Shown piece after piece: positions 38,044-45,873 of a stretch of DNA of 64,000 nt (positions are counted from its first letter, which is position 1; every line of letters starts with the position of its first letter). A program made the translations under genes and the position numbers. The notes below the pieces were generated by a model. It did not search any database. It was not told where the DNA came from and worked only from the letters and a program-made list of their open reading frames with translations. Origin of the DNA: Coriobacteriia bacterium. Lineage in GTDB: Bacteria > Actinomycetota > Coriobacteriia > Anaerosomatales > Anaerosomataceae. The stretch is taken from contig JAFGVD010000030.1 in assembly GCA_016938135.1 (NCBI GenBank), positions 25,002 to 89,001 of the forward strand, written 5' to 3'.

Positions 38044-38163
38044 TCAGGGCACATAGGATTCGGGAACCGCAACTGCCGTGACCACAGGCATCTGAACACA
38101 CACCAACGCCACGAGAACGACCATCGGAATCAGACGTCTTGACGCATGCCGAATGAAGCGCAT
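38044..38163 (-). pseudogene. Detached signal-peptide segment of the CWB2 gene
   Basis: From an ATG at 38163, with GGGGGAG 5 nt upstream, the frame encodes 39 aa: MRFIRHASRRLIP, a hydrophobic core (MVVLVALVCV) and a TAVAVPES cleavage region, then TGA. This frame is identical to that of the CWB2 ORF (both ≡ 1 mod 3), and the 20 codons between the TGA and the GTG at 37983 are open. I infer that the original gene ran 38163-36310 and acquired a nonsense codon, unless the TGA is a sequencing error or is read through. Confidence 0.7.
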
Positions 38164-38272
38164 TGATACTCCCCCGGTACTCCCCCACTTGCGCAAGAAC
38201 AACCGCGCGAAATCTCCCCCTTGAAGACCTCGCTTCGCATTATTCCGCAACGCAGCGACACAGACTCCGGAG

Positions 38273-39166
38273 CTAGCGCACGGCATCCATCTCGTCGCGA
38301 TGCGGGATCGACCCCATTGCGCCACGGCGCAACGTAGCCAGTGCCGCTGCACGCACAGCCCACTCGGTTGCCTCCACGTAGTTCTTGCCGTCAAGCAGCC
38401 CGTCCACAAGGGCAGCACAGAAGGTGTCACCTGCAGCCGTAGCATCGATGGCATCCACCGCCACAGCAGGCACGTGGACCGTCTGCCCGCTCTCGACCAC
38501 AAGAGCGCCACCCTCGCCCATCGTGATGACAATCGCTGCCGGTCCCGCCAGTCCGCGGGCCAGCGCACCGAGCACATGCGGATCGTCGGTGCGAGGCGCG
38601 CCGCAGAGCGAAGTCAGCTCATGGCGGTTAGGCACCAAGACATCCACCCGGGACAGCACTTCGGACGATATGGGACGCGAAGGAGCGGGGTTCAGCACGA
38701 ACAGGCCAGTCGCAAGCTCTGCAGCACGCGCCACGACCTCCTCGGCGATCTCTTGTTGCACCAGTACGCATCTGGCCGAGGAGACCACGTCGCGCACGGC
38801 CTCCAGATCCTCGGTGGAGTACACCCAGTTGGCCCCGGGAGCCACCACGATGGTGCTCTCGCCGTCGGGCTCTACGCAGATGACTGCCTGGCCCGTCGCC
38901 TCATCAAGACGGCGTACAGCGGCGATGTCGACGCCCTCGGCGGTCAGCAGATCAAGCATATAGGTGCCATCAGCGTCATCTCCCACAGCACCCACCATGG
39001 CCACCGAGCGCCCAAGGCGCGCGCAGCCAACCGCCTGATTGGCGCCCTTGCCGCCACCGGCGCGCTGCAGCGAAGCGCCCAGAAGCGTCTCCCCCCTGCG
39101 CGGCTCGTGCGGCACCTGCAAAGAAAGGTCGACGTTGATGCTTCCCACTACCGCGACATCACACAT
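38273..39166 (-). CDS. rbsK: Ribokinase (PfkB family)
   Basis: 297 aa. GSINVDLSLQV at the N-terminus, AGGGKGANQAVGCARLG (sugar-binding signature 1), ITMGEGGALV, and DATAAGDTFCAALV, the anion-hole/catalytic aspartate signature 2 (usually DTTGAGD). It would phosphorylate ribose released by the nucleoside hydrolase whose 3' end it overlaps by 8 nt. Last gene of the operon that starts at the substrate-binding protein. Confidence 0.9.
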   Translation of the reverse strand: MCDVAVVGSINVDLSLQVPHEPRRGETLLGASLQRAGGGKGANQAVGCARLGRSVAMVGAVGDDADGTYMLDLLTAEGVDIAAVRRLDEATGQAVICVEPDGESTIVVAPGANWVYSTEDLEAVRDVVSSARCVLVQQEIAEEVVARAAELATGLFVLNPAPSRPISSEVLSRVDVLVPNRHELTSLCGAPRTDDPHVLGALARGLAGPAAIVITMGEGGALVVESGQTVHVPAVAVDAIDATAAGDTFCAALVDGLLDGKNYVEATEWAVRAAALATLRRGAMGSIPHRDEMDAVR

Positions 39167-40091
39167 AGCTTGCCACCGCTTCGATCATGGCATCCCAGAA
39201 GCGTTCGCGATCCAGTGTCATGGCCACAAGCGCGTTATCGCGCTCGCCGGAGAGATGATGCAGGTCCACGACCGTGGCACCACGCGTATAGCGACCTTCA
39301 GTCTCGATGGCGACCGGCTCGGGCAAGCATTCCACGACGGACGGGTCGATCACACGCATGAGTGCGACCGGATCGTGCAACGGCGGCGAAGTGAAGCCCC
39401 ACGTCCGCAGATACGATGCCGAGAAGAACGTCAGCAGCTCCACGCACAAGTCTCCCATGCGTGTGTCGAGCGCCTTGAGCCTCTCGATGACGTCCGGTGT
39501 GGCAAGCGCCTGGTGCGTGATGTTGAGTCCGCACATGGTGACCGGCAGGGCTGCCGCGAACACGATGGCGGCAGCTTCCGGATCGACTTTAATGTTGAAT
39601 TCGGCATACGGCGTGTCGTTACCGCGCTCCGTAGAGCCTCCCATGATGACGATCTCGCGGATGTTGTCCACGACATCGGGATGATCACGTATGACCAGCG
39701 CGATGTTGGTGAGCGGGCCCACCGCAACGATCGTGACAGGCTCGGGATGCTCCCGGAGCAACCGCACGATGAGGTCCACAGCGGACTCGTCAGACGCCTG
39801 GACTGAAGGCTCACCCCAGTCGGGGCCGTCAAGGCCCGAGACACCGTGCACGTATTCGCCGATATGCAAGTCACCGATCAGCGGCTCGGCTGCACCGGTT
39901 GCGATAGGCACGTCCGTGATACCCGCCACTGAGCAGATACGCCGGGCGTTGATGGTGCACTTCTCAACCGTCTGATTGCCGCCAACGGTGGTGATAGCGA
40001 GCAGATCGACCGCGGGGTTGGCGTTGGCAAGCAAGATAGCCAACGCGTCATCATGCCCCGGGTCGCAGTCCAGGATGATAGGAGTGGTCAC
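39159..40091 (-). CDS. Nucleoside hydrolase (IU-NH family)
   Basis: Hydrolyses the N-glycosidic bond of ribonucleosides to base and ribose. 310 aa from a GTG at 40091, with GAAAGGTGAG upstream. The Ca2+-binding N-terminal signature is present (PIILDCDPGHDDALAILLA), as are ITTVGGNQTVEKCT, VGPLTNIAL, IVIMGGS, EFNIKVDPEAA, NITHQAL and PPLHDPVAL with the final aspartate. The upstream open frame to 40250 is not conserved. It sits between a ThuA-like gene and ribokinase. Base preference cannot be read. Confidence 0.92.
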   Translation of the reverse strand: MTTPIILDCDPGHDDALAILLANANPAVDLLAITTVGGNQTVEKCTINARRICSVAGITDVPIATGAAEPLIGDLHIGEYVHGVSGLDGPDWGEPSVQASDESAVDLIVRLLREHPEPVTIVAVGPLTNIALVIRDHPDVVDNIREIVIMGGSTERGNDTPYAEFNIKVDPEAAAIVFAAALPVTMCGLNITHQALATPDVIERLKALDTRMGDLCVELLTFFSASYLRTWGFTSPPLHDPVALMRVIDPSVVECLPEPVAIETEGRYTRGATVVDLHHLSGERDNALVAMTLDRERFWDAMIEAVASYV

Positions 40092-40092
40092 A

Positions 40093-40842
40093 CTACTCAC
40101 CTTTCGACAGCCAGCGCATCGCTTGCGAGAACAAACGCGTATATCCCGGCCACTCCACGAACGGATCCGGGCACCAGTGCGGTCCGATGTCAGACGCCCA
40201 TACCAGCGTGCGCCCTTTACCCACCGCACGAACCGCCAGCAGCGGGTCAACGCCTACAGTGGCCAGCAGTGTGGCGTCGTCTTTGAGCGCAAAGCGGTTA
40301 TAGCCAAGCAGCGCCGGCCACTCGCCGGTCACGCCCTCGAGGATGGAGTGTGCAGCGTCCACCACAGCAGGGACCACGCCCTCAGGAGTCTCGATGCGGT
40401 CATCCCACGGGTCGATGATCGAGGGCAACACCTCGTCCACCGCCGTACCGCGAAACATCGCCTTGCCCTCGAAACCCTGGAAGCTCAGGTAGCCGCCAGC
40501 CATCATCAGGCCGCCGCCCGCGCGGACCCACTCGGCAAGTGCCTTGAGACGGTTAGGAGTCGTCTTACCCTGCAGCCATGTGTCGGGGTGGATCAGTATG
40601 CTGTTGGCGCCGATGTCCGAAAGGACCACGACGTCGTAGGCAGACAACGCCTCCACGTCCATGGGGAAGTTCTCGGGCACCTCGTGTGCCGGCATGTAGA
40701 CGACTTCGATGCCCTCAGATTCCAGCGCATCTCGCAGGGGGCCTACACCCGTGTGGAACGTCACTGATGTGAACGAGTCGAAGCCTTTGTAATGCGTGGA
40801 TTCGCTCACCCATGACTCGCCGGCGATGAGTACTCGCGTCAT
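40093..40842 (-). CDS. ThuA/class I glutamine amidotransferase-like protein (COG5426-like)
   Basis: 249 aa. RVLIAGESWVSESTHYKGFDSFT at the N-terminus, YDVVVLSDIGANSILIHP, WVRAGGGLMMAGGYLSFQGFEG (the nucleophile-elbow position, without an obvious catalytic cysteine), DDRIETPEGV, and a C-terminal VWASDIGPHWCPDPFVEWPGY. The family is common in sugar and nucleoside gene clusters, but no reaction is firmly assigned. It overlaps the upstream hydrolase gene by 4 nt and ends 1 nt before the nucleoside hydrolase start. I infer a role on the same substrate. Confidence 0.7.
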   Translation of the reverse strand: MTRVLIAGESWVSESTHYKGFDSFTSVTFHTGVGPLRDALESEGIEVVYMPAHEVPENFPMDVEALSAYDVVVLSDIGANSILIHPDTWLQGKTTPNRLKALAEWVRAGGGLMMAGGYLSFQGFEGKAMFRGTAVDEVLPSIIDPWDDRIETPEGVVPAVVDAAHSILEGVTGEWPALLGYNRFALKDDATLLATVGVDPLLAVRAVGKGRTLVWASDIGPHWCPDPFVEWPGYTRLFSQAMRWLSKGE

Positions 40843-41888
40843 TTGCGTTCTCCTTTCGCTGCGGACTCGAAGACGGCCCGCGGATTGTCCGTCAGGATGC
40901 CCAAAGCGACCTGCGTGGCTACGCCGTGTCGCTCCAGTCTAGGGACGAAGCTGGTCAAGACGTAGCTATAGCCATAGCCGCCGTATCGGCGGAGCAGCAT
41001 CTTGATGAACACATCGTGCGAGAACAGAAGGCTCCCGGCGTAGCCGTCGGCGATAAGCGCGACAACCGCAGCCGCGTTCTCCTCCTCGCTTGGGCTCTGT
41101 CCCTCGCCGGGATAGAAGTAGTCCATCCCCAGCATGTCGTACTCAAGCCACGCTCCCCTGTCAGCCAGCGTACGCTGATAGGAGCCGTCCATCCAACTTG
41201 GGTTCATGTGCGAAAGGATGGTGGCGCACAGGTTGGCGCCTTCCTCGGCCACTATGTCCAAGACTCGATGGCCAACGCGTTCCCACGCAGGAAGATGTAC
41301 CGAGAGGGGCACGCCCGTGGCTGCTTGCGCACGTGAGGCAGCGCGCAGTACACGCTCCTCGGCAGCCGTGAAGTTTGGCCCGACGCCGATCTCACCGATG
41401 ATGCCAGCGTGGATACCATCCACACCAGTGGTGATGTCTTGAACGATCGCATCAGCGATCTGATCGATAGTCATCGAGGCGAGCTCCGCGGGATGCGCGC
41501 GCTCAAAGTAGTAGCCGGTGCCCATGATGACGTTCAGGCCCGTACTCTGGGCGATCTTGACCAACCCGTGCGGGTCCCGGCCGATTCCTTCAAGCGTGAC
41601 GTCCACGATGGTCTTGCCACCTGCCGAGGCGAAATAGCCGGCCTCTGTGATGGCATCATCCACGCTGTCTAGCCGGGTGTTGTCCAGTGAGAGATACGGG
41701 TTGTCACGCAGCCTGCCCACGAACTCCGTGCGCAGTGGCTCTCGCGCTATCACCCAAAGGTCGTCCGCCGCATCTCCTGCAGGCTTTCGCCACGCAGCCG
41801 AACCATCGTTGAGCAGATGCTCGTGACACAGTGTGATCCCCAGGTCAGCTGAGCTGATCTCGCCCGTGACGGTGCGGACGCGGGTCAT
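40839..41888 (-). CDS. Phosphotriesterase-family metal-dependent hydrolase
   Basis: 349 aa, amidohydrolase superfamily. The N-terminal metal pair is HEH in ITLCHEHLLNDG. IIGEIGVGPNFT provides the bridging glutamate typical of lactonase-like members, in place of carboxylated lysine. Histidines in PLSVHLPAW and ILSHMNPS and the aspartate in LLFSHDVFIKM complete the site. Family members hydrolyse lactones, phosphoesters or cyclic amides. In this operon it may open a sugar lactone or process the imported compound; this is inference. It shares one base with the permease stop (TAATG). Confidence 0.82.
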   Translation of the reverse strand: MTRVRTVTGEISSADLGITLCHEHLLNDGSAAWRKPAGDAADDLWVIAREPLRTEFVGRLRDNPYLSLDNTRLDSVDDAITEAGYFASAGGKTIVDVTLEGIGRDPHGLVKIAQSTGLNVIMGTGYYFERAHPAELASMTIDQIADAIVQDITTGVDGIHAGIIGEIGVGPNFTAAEERVLRAASRAQAATGVPLSVHLPAWERVGHRVLDIVAEEGANLCATILSHMNPSWMDGSYQRTLADRGAWLEYDMLGMDYFYPGEGQSPSEEENAAAVVALIADGYAGSLLFSHDVFIKMLLRRYGGYGYSYVLTSFVPRLERHGVATQVALGILTDNPRAVFESAAKGERK

Positions 41889-42916
41889 TAGTGACCACCC
41901 ATCCCAAACCTGGAGAAGATGCGGGTGTTCAGGAAGATAGCCAGCAGCAGAATCGCGCCCTGCACGATCTGCACATAAAACGGCGAGACGTGCAGCAGCA
42001 CGAGCCCGTTGGCGATGACGCCCAACACAAGAGCGCCGATAGCGGTACCGACCACGCTACCGCGTCCGCCGAGCAGAGACGTTCCGCCTAAGACGACGGC
42101 GGTGATGACTTCAAGCTCGAAACCCACGCCGGCGTTCGAGGAGCCCGACGCAAGACGGCTGGCGATGAGGATGCCGGCTGTGGATGCAGCTAGGCCGGAC
42201 AAGATGTAGACCACCAAGCCCACGAAACGTGTGTTGACACCGGTACGACGCAGCGACTCCGAGTTGGAGCCCAGTCCGATGACGTAGCGGCCGAAGGGAG
42301 TCTGGGTGAACAAGAACCACCCGATGGCCACAACGATCAGCGCGATAATGGCCGGAATAGGCACACCGCCCACGCGGCCCTGGCCCAGTACGGTGATCCA
42401 GGCATCACTGGGAATGGGCGTGGAGTAACCGCCCGTCACAAGCAGCGCTGCACCGCGAACGATAGAGAGCGTGGCAAGTGTGACGATAAACGGCGGCAGT
42501 CCTTGATACGAGGAGAACCAGCCGTTGACAGCACCGACCAGCACGCCCAGAAGCAGCACAAGCATCAAAGCGAGAGTGGGATTCATGCCGCCTTGGACCC
42601 ATATGGCGAGAAGGGATCCCGAAAGCGCCACGATAGAACCAACGGAAAGGTCGATGCCGGAAGTGGTGATGACTAGTGTCATCGTCACCGCCACAACGAG
42701 AGTCGGAGCGATCTGGCGCAGCATGTTCAGGAGGTTTCTGACAGTCAGGAAGCTGTCAGCTGTGAAGCTGAATACGCCCAGCAGCACAAGCAACACAACG
42801 CCCACAGCAAGGGTAAGGATGTTGCTGAGCAGCCAACCGCGCAGATGCGATCCGCGGGGTCGCTCGGCAGGTACTTCTTCGATCTGAGTCTGGGTGGTAG
42901 GTGTCGCCGAACTCAT
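41888..42916 (-). CDS. Sugar/nucleoside ABC transporter permease (RbsC family)
   Basis: 342 aa, about 8-10 hydrophobic helices. Family motifs: TSGIDLSVGSIVALSGSLLA, GLPPFIVTLATLSIVRGAALLVTGG, GRYVIGLGSNSESLRRTGVNT (cytoplasmic coupling region), and VLGGTSLLGGRGSVVGTAIGALVLGVIANGL. GGGAGG precedes the ATG. Overlaps the ATPase stop by 4 nt. As it is the only permease, it probably acts as a homodimer. Confidence 0.92.
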   Translation of the reverse strand: MSSATPTTQTQIEEVPAERPRGSHLRGWLLSNILTLAVGVVLLVLLGVFSFTADSFLTVRNLLNMLRQIAPTLVVAVTMTLVITTSGIDLSVGSIVALSGSLLAIWVQGGMNPTLALMLVLLLGVLVGAVNGWFSSYQGLPPFIVTLATLSIVRGAALLVTGGYSTPIPSDAWITVLGQGRVGGVPIPAIIALIVVAIGWFLFTQTPFGRYVIGLGSNSESLRRTGVNTRFVGLVVYILSGLAASTAGILIASRLASGSSNAGVGFELEVITAVVLGGTSLLGGRGSVVGTAIGALVLGVIANGLVLLHVSPFYVQIVQGAILLLAIFLNTRIFSRFGMGGH

Positions 42917-43668
42917 CGATGCCCACCTCCCACTATCTCGTTGACAAGCGTTTCAAGCGAGGTCTCCTGGGCCACAAGGTCTGCGCGTAGCGTGCCTTCG
43001 TACATGACACAGAGTCGGTGACAGACCTCAAACAGGTCTTGCATACGGTGCGTGATCAAGATGACACCGACGCCGCTGGCGGCCACGGTACGGATAAGCT
43101 GCAGCACCGTTTCCACTTCCGCTACGGCAAGCGCGGCGGTGGGCTCGTCCAAGATCAGCAGGCGCGGATTGAAGTTGACCGCTCGCGCGATGGCGACAGC
43201 CTGCCTCTGCCCGCCGGATAGATTGCGTACCGGCAGGTCCGTGTACGGAATGCGAATGTTGAGTGAATCGAGAAGCTCCCGCGCATCGGCATGCATCTTC
43301 TTCTTGTCCAACGCGATGCCGCCCGTGCGCCTTGGTTCACGGCCGAGGAAGATGTTGCCTGCCACGTCGATATCGTCGCATAGGGCGAGGTCTTGGTAGA
43401 CCATCTCGATCCCCATCTCCTGCGCCTCGCGCGGCGTGGTGTAGCCCATCTTCTTGCCATCGACCCATATCTCACCGCTGTCGGGGACATATGCCCCCGA
43501 CAGCACCTTCATGAGTGTCGACTTACCCGCTGCGTTGTCGCCCACAAGGCCGACGACTTCACCGGGAGCGACGCGGAGGGTGACTCCCCGCAACGCTTCA
43601 ACCATTCCGAATCGCTTACGAATGTCCTTGAGCAGGATGCGATCCGGCTGTGTCTCGTTTGCGGTCAT
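42913..43668 (-). CDS. Sugar/nucleoside ABC transporter ATP-binding protein (single cassette)
   Basis: 251 aa from the ATG at 43668, with GGAGG 5 nt upstream. Walker A GDNAAGKSTLMKVLSGA, signature NLSGGQRQAVAIARA, Walker B LLILDEPTAAL, and H-loop ILITHRM. RbsA/MglA proteins usually carry two cassettes of ~500 aa. This one has one, like FrcA-type half-size ATPases, so it should dimerise. Middle of the importer operon. Confidence 0.93.
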   Translation of the reverse strand: MTANETQPDRILLKDIRKRFGMVEALRGVTLRVAPGEVVGLVGDNAAGKSTLMKVLSGAYVPDSGEIWVDGKKMGYTTPREAQEMGIEMVYQDLALCDDIDVAGNIFLGREPRRTGGIALDKKKMHADARELLDSLNIRIPYTDLPVRNLSGGQRQAVAIARAVNFNPRLLILDEPTAALAVAEVETVLQLIRTVAASGVGVILITHRMQDLFEVCHRLCVMYEGTLRADLVAQETSLETLVNEIVGGGHR

Positions 43669-43700
43669 ACCACCCTCCACGACGCTATCGGTATCAGTGT

Positions 43701-44678
43701 CTACTTGAAGATCTCGCGGTACGGATCAACGTTCGCCTTGGTGACGATGGTGATCGGGATATTCAGGAGCTTATCTACGCTTCCGCCCTCGACGAGGGTC
43801 TTGCAGGCCTTGACGGCCTCGTAGCCCTCGGTCTTGGGGTCTTGCTGCACGACACCAAGCACAAACCCGTCATCGATACCGGTGATGACCTCAGCGGTGA
43901 GGTCCCAACCGAACAGTACCACCGAGTCGCCCTTGTCCTGCGAACGAACAGCCGCAACGGCGCCGACCATGGCAGGCTCGCCAGTGGCGTACATGATGCC
44001 CGTGTCCTGCTGAGCCGTGAACAGGTTCTCTGAGGCGGTCATGGCTGCTTCCTGACGGTTCTGGCCGTCAACGGTCTGCGTGATGGTAGCGCCGGCGGCC
44101 TCTACGACCCCCACGAAGCTATCCTTGCGGATGTTCTGGATAAAGGAGTTCAACGCGCCGATGACACCGATGTTCTTGTTGGCGACGGCGTTCTCTTCTA
44201 TGTAGTCCGCAACGAACTGTCCGATCTCTGCACCGGCAGCTGCGTTGTCAACGCCCACCTGCACGTCTACCGCCGGATCTTCAACGACAGCGTCAACGCA
44301 CACGATCACGATGCCGGCGTCCTTGGCTTCCTGGATGGCGGGCTTGATGCCCTCAACGTCGATAGCGACGACGACGATCGCGTCGAAGCCCTGGGTGATG
44401 AAGTTGGTGATGCCTTCATTCTGCTTGGCGGCATCGTCATTCGCGTTGAAGATGGTGAGATCCACGCCAAGCTCGTCGGCAGCTTCCTGCGCGCCCTCGT
44501 TCATCTGGTTGAAGAAGATAGCCTGCTGGTTGATCTGGACCAGGCCTACCTTGAGCTTCTCCTCGCTTGCTGCGTCATCGCCGTCGTCCTCGGTCGAGGC
44601 GCAGCCAGCCATACTGCCCAGAAGCAGGGTCAGGATCGCGAGCAGCGCAACGAGCCTCAATCCCTTTCGCCTTGCCAT
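43701..44678 (-). CDS. Periplasmic-binding-protein-like lipoprotein of the sugar/nucleoside ABC importer (RbsB family)
   Basis: 325 aa. A signal peptide with lipobox LGSMAGC means that the cysteine (residue 26) should be lipidated and tether the protein to the membrane. The fold motifs are KVGLVQINQQAIFFNQMNEGAQ, ITNFITQGFDAIVVVAID, and VLFGWDLTAEVITGIDDGFV in the hinge and second lobe. First gene of the operon, preceded by a good promoter and a palindromic operator. Ligand unknown; the enzymes downstream suggest a ribosylated compound. Confidence 0.92.
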   Translation of the reverse strand: MARRKGLRLVALLAILTLLLGSMAGCASTEDDGDDAASEEKLKVGLVQINQQAIFFNQMNEGAQEAADELGVDLTIFNANDDAAKQNEGITNFITQGFDAIVVVAIDVEGIKPAIQEAKDAGIVIVCVDAVVEDPAVDVQVGVDNAAAGAEIGQFVADYIEENAVANKNIGVIGALNSFIQNIRKDSFVGVVEAAGATITQTVDGQNRQEAAMTASENLFTAQQDTGIMYATGEPAMVGAVAAVRSQDKGDSVVLFGWDLTAEVITGIDDGFVLGVVQQDPKTEGYEAVKACKTLVEGGSVDKLLNIPITIVTKANVDPYREIFK

Positions 44679-44706
44679 TGCAGACTCCCTCCGTAACGCA
44701 CCATTT

Positions 44707-44722
44707 GGGTAAACGTTTACCC
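44707..44722. promoter_or_regulatory. LacI-type operator O1
   Basis: GGGTAAACGTTTACCC is a perfect 16-bp palindrome with the central AACGTT typical of LacI-family sites. It lies about 10 bp downstream of the predicted start of the importer operon transcript, a position suited to blocking transcription. Confidence 0.75.
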
Positions 44723-44732
44723 CTTCTCTGCC

Positions 44733-44760
44733 ATCTTACGGACGCATGAGATTCCGTCAA
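44733..44760 (-). promoter_or_regulatory. Promoter of the importer operon
   Basis: On the minus strand, -35 TTGACG (44755-44760), a 16-bp spacer, and -10 TAAGAT (44733-44738). The operator at 44707-44722 follows. Confidence 0.7.
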
Positions 44761-44782
44761 GGACACAAACTGGCGGCAGAAT

Positions 44783-44834
44783 CTGACGTCAGACATGTAA
44801 ACGTTGTCGCGGACTATACCCAGTGTCGTACACT
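44783..44834. promoter_or_regulatory. Further palindromes ahead of the LacI gene (O2 region)
   Basis: CTGACGTCAG (44783-44792) is a perfect palindrome. TGTAAACGTTGT, centred near 44802, is a degenerate copy of O1. AGTGTCGTACACT (44822-44834) is a third inverted repeat. They lie in the upstream region of the regulator gene and may serve autoregulation or a second regulator. Confidence 0.5.
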
Positions 44835-44868
44835 GTTGACGTGTCCAGCGAATGAGTTGGGGGGCTTC

Positions 44869-45873
44869 ATGGCTGTCACTATTCGAGATGTTGCGGAACA
44901 GGCTGGCGTGTCTATCGCCACGGCGTCGCGCGTTCTAACGGGGAGCAAGAACGTCTCGGCGGATCTTGTCGCACGCGTCGATGAGAGTGCGCGAGAACTG
45001 GGCTACCGGCACAACGCGGTCGCCCGAGCGCTCAGGCGCGGCTGCACGAACACGGTAGGGATGATCGTTCCCGAGATAGGCAACCCGTTCTTCCCTGCCA
45101 TCGTGGAAGCGGTAGAACGTCGTCTCCAAACGACAGGGCGAGACCTCTTGTTGTGCGATTCGCAGCAGGACCCGGCAATCGAACATAGTCGCGTCATGGC
45201 GCTGGTCGACAGGCAGGTCGACGGCCTGATCATCGTGCCCGTCTCGGCAACAGAAAGTCACACCGCAATGGAGAAGGCCGTAGGGCACACTCCTATAGTC
45301 CAGATCGACCGCTACGTGGAAGAGTTCGCCGCTGACTGGGTGGGTGTGGACGATGAGCTAGGCATCTCCCAGACGGTAGAACACGTCGCCTCTTTGGGCG
45401 CACGGACGATGGCGATGGTCAGCGCCACACTGGACAGCTCAGCTGCGCTGCGTCGTCACGCCGGCTTCGAGAAGGCCCTCACCCGACTGGGGCTACCCTT
45501 GGACGGGCCGCGACTGTTGGGAACGTTTCGCGCCGAATGGGGCCGCGTAGCTGCGTGCCAACTCCTTGAGAGCGGCTCGCTACCCGATGCCATCATCTGC
45601 GGCAACGACGAGATCGCCGTGGGGCTTCTGGGTGAGCTCAGACGCAACCAGATACGTGTTCCCCAAGACGTCCTGGTCACCGGCTTTGACGACATCCGCT
45701 TCGCCGAGATGACCGACCCGCCGCTCACGACAGTGCGCCAACCGCATGAACAACTCGCCTCGGAGGCGCTGCGCTTGTTAGACGCCCGGATCGCTCAGCA
45801 TGACCTGCCGGTACAACGCATATCGGTCGCGCCATCACTCGTTGTGCGCCAGTCCACGGAAGGACACGCGTGA
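44869..45873 (+). CDS. LacI family transcriptional regulator
   Basis: 334 aa from the ATG at 44869 (MAVTIRDVAEQAG) behind GGGGGG. An N-terminal HTH and hinge region is clear: TIRDVAEQAGVSIATASRVLTGSKNVS, then GYRHNAVARALRRG. The effector domain is of the sugar-binding type: VGMIVPEIGNPFFPAIVEAVE, DDELGISQTVEHV, IICGNDEIAVGLLGELRR, VTGFDDIRFAEMTDPPLTTVRQP. It is divergent from the importer operon with LacI-type palindromes between, so it very probably represses that operon, with the nucleoside or sugar as inducer. Confidence 0.93.
   Translation: MAVTIRDVAEQAGVSIATASRVLTGSKNVSADLVARVDESARELGYRHNAVARALRRGCTNTVGMIVPEIGNPFFPAIVEAVERRLQTTGRDLLLCDSQQDPAIEHSRVMALVDRQVDGLIIVPVSATESHTAMEKAVGHTPIVQIDRYVEEFAADWVGVDDELGISQTVEHVASLGARTMAMVSATLDSSAALRRHAGFEKALTRLGLPLDGPRLLGTFRAEWGRVAACQLLESGSLPDAIICGNDEIAVGLLGELRRNQIRVPQDVLVTGFDDIRFAEMTDPPLTTVRQPHEQLASEALRLLDARIAQHDLPVQRISVAPSLVVRQSTEGHA

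Noticed and set aside
38041..38050. Selenocysteine at the CWB2 TGA
   Set aside because: The TGA lies in a non-catalytic region just after a signal peptide. No conserved Cys position and no obvious SECIS hairpin directly downstream. Nonsense mutation or sequence error is simpler.
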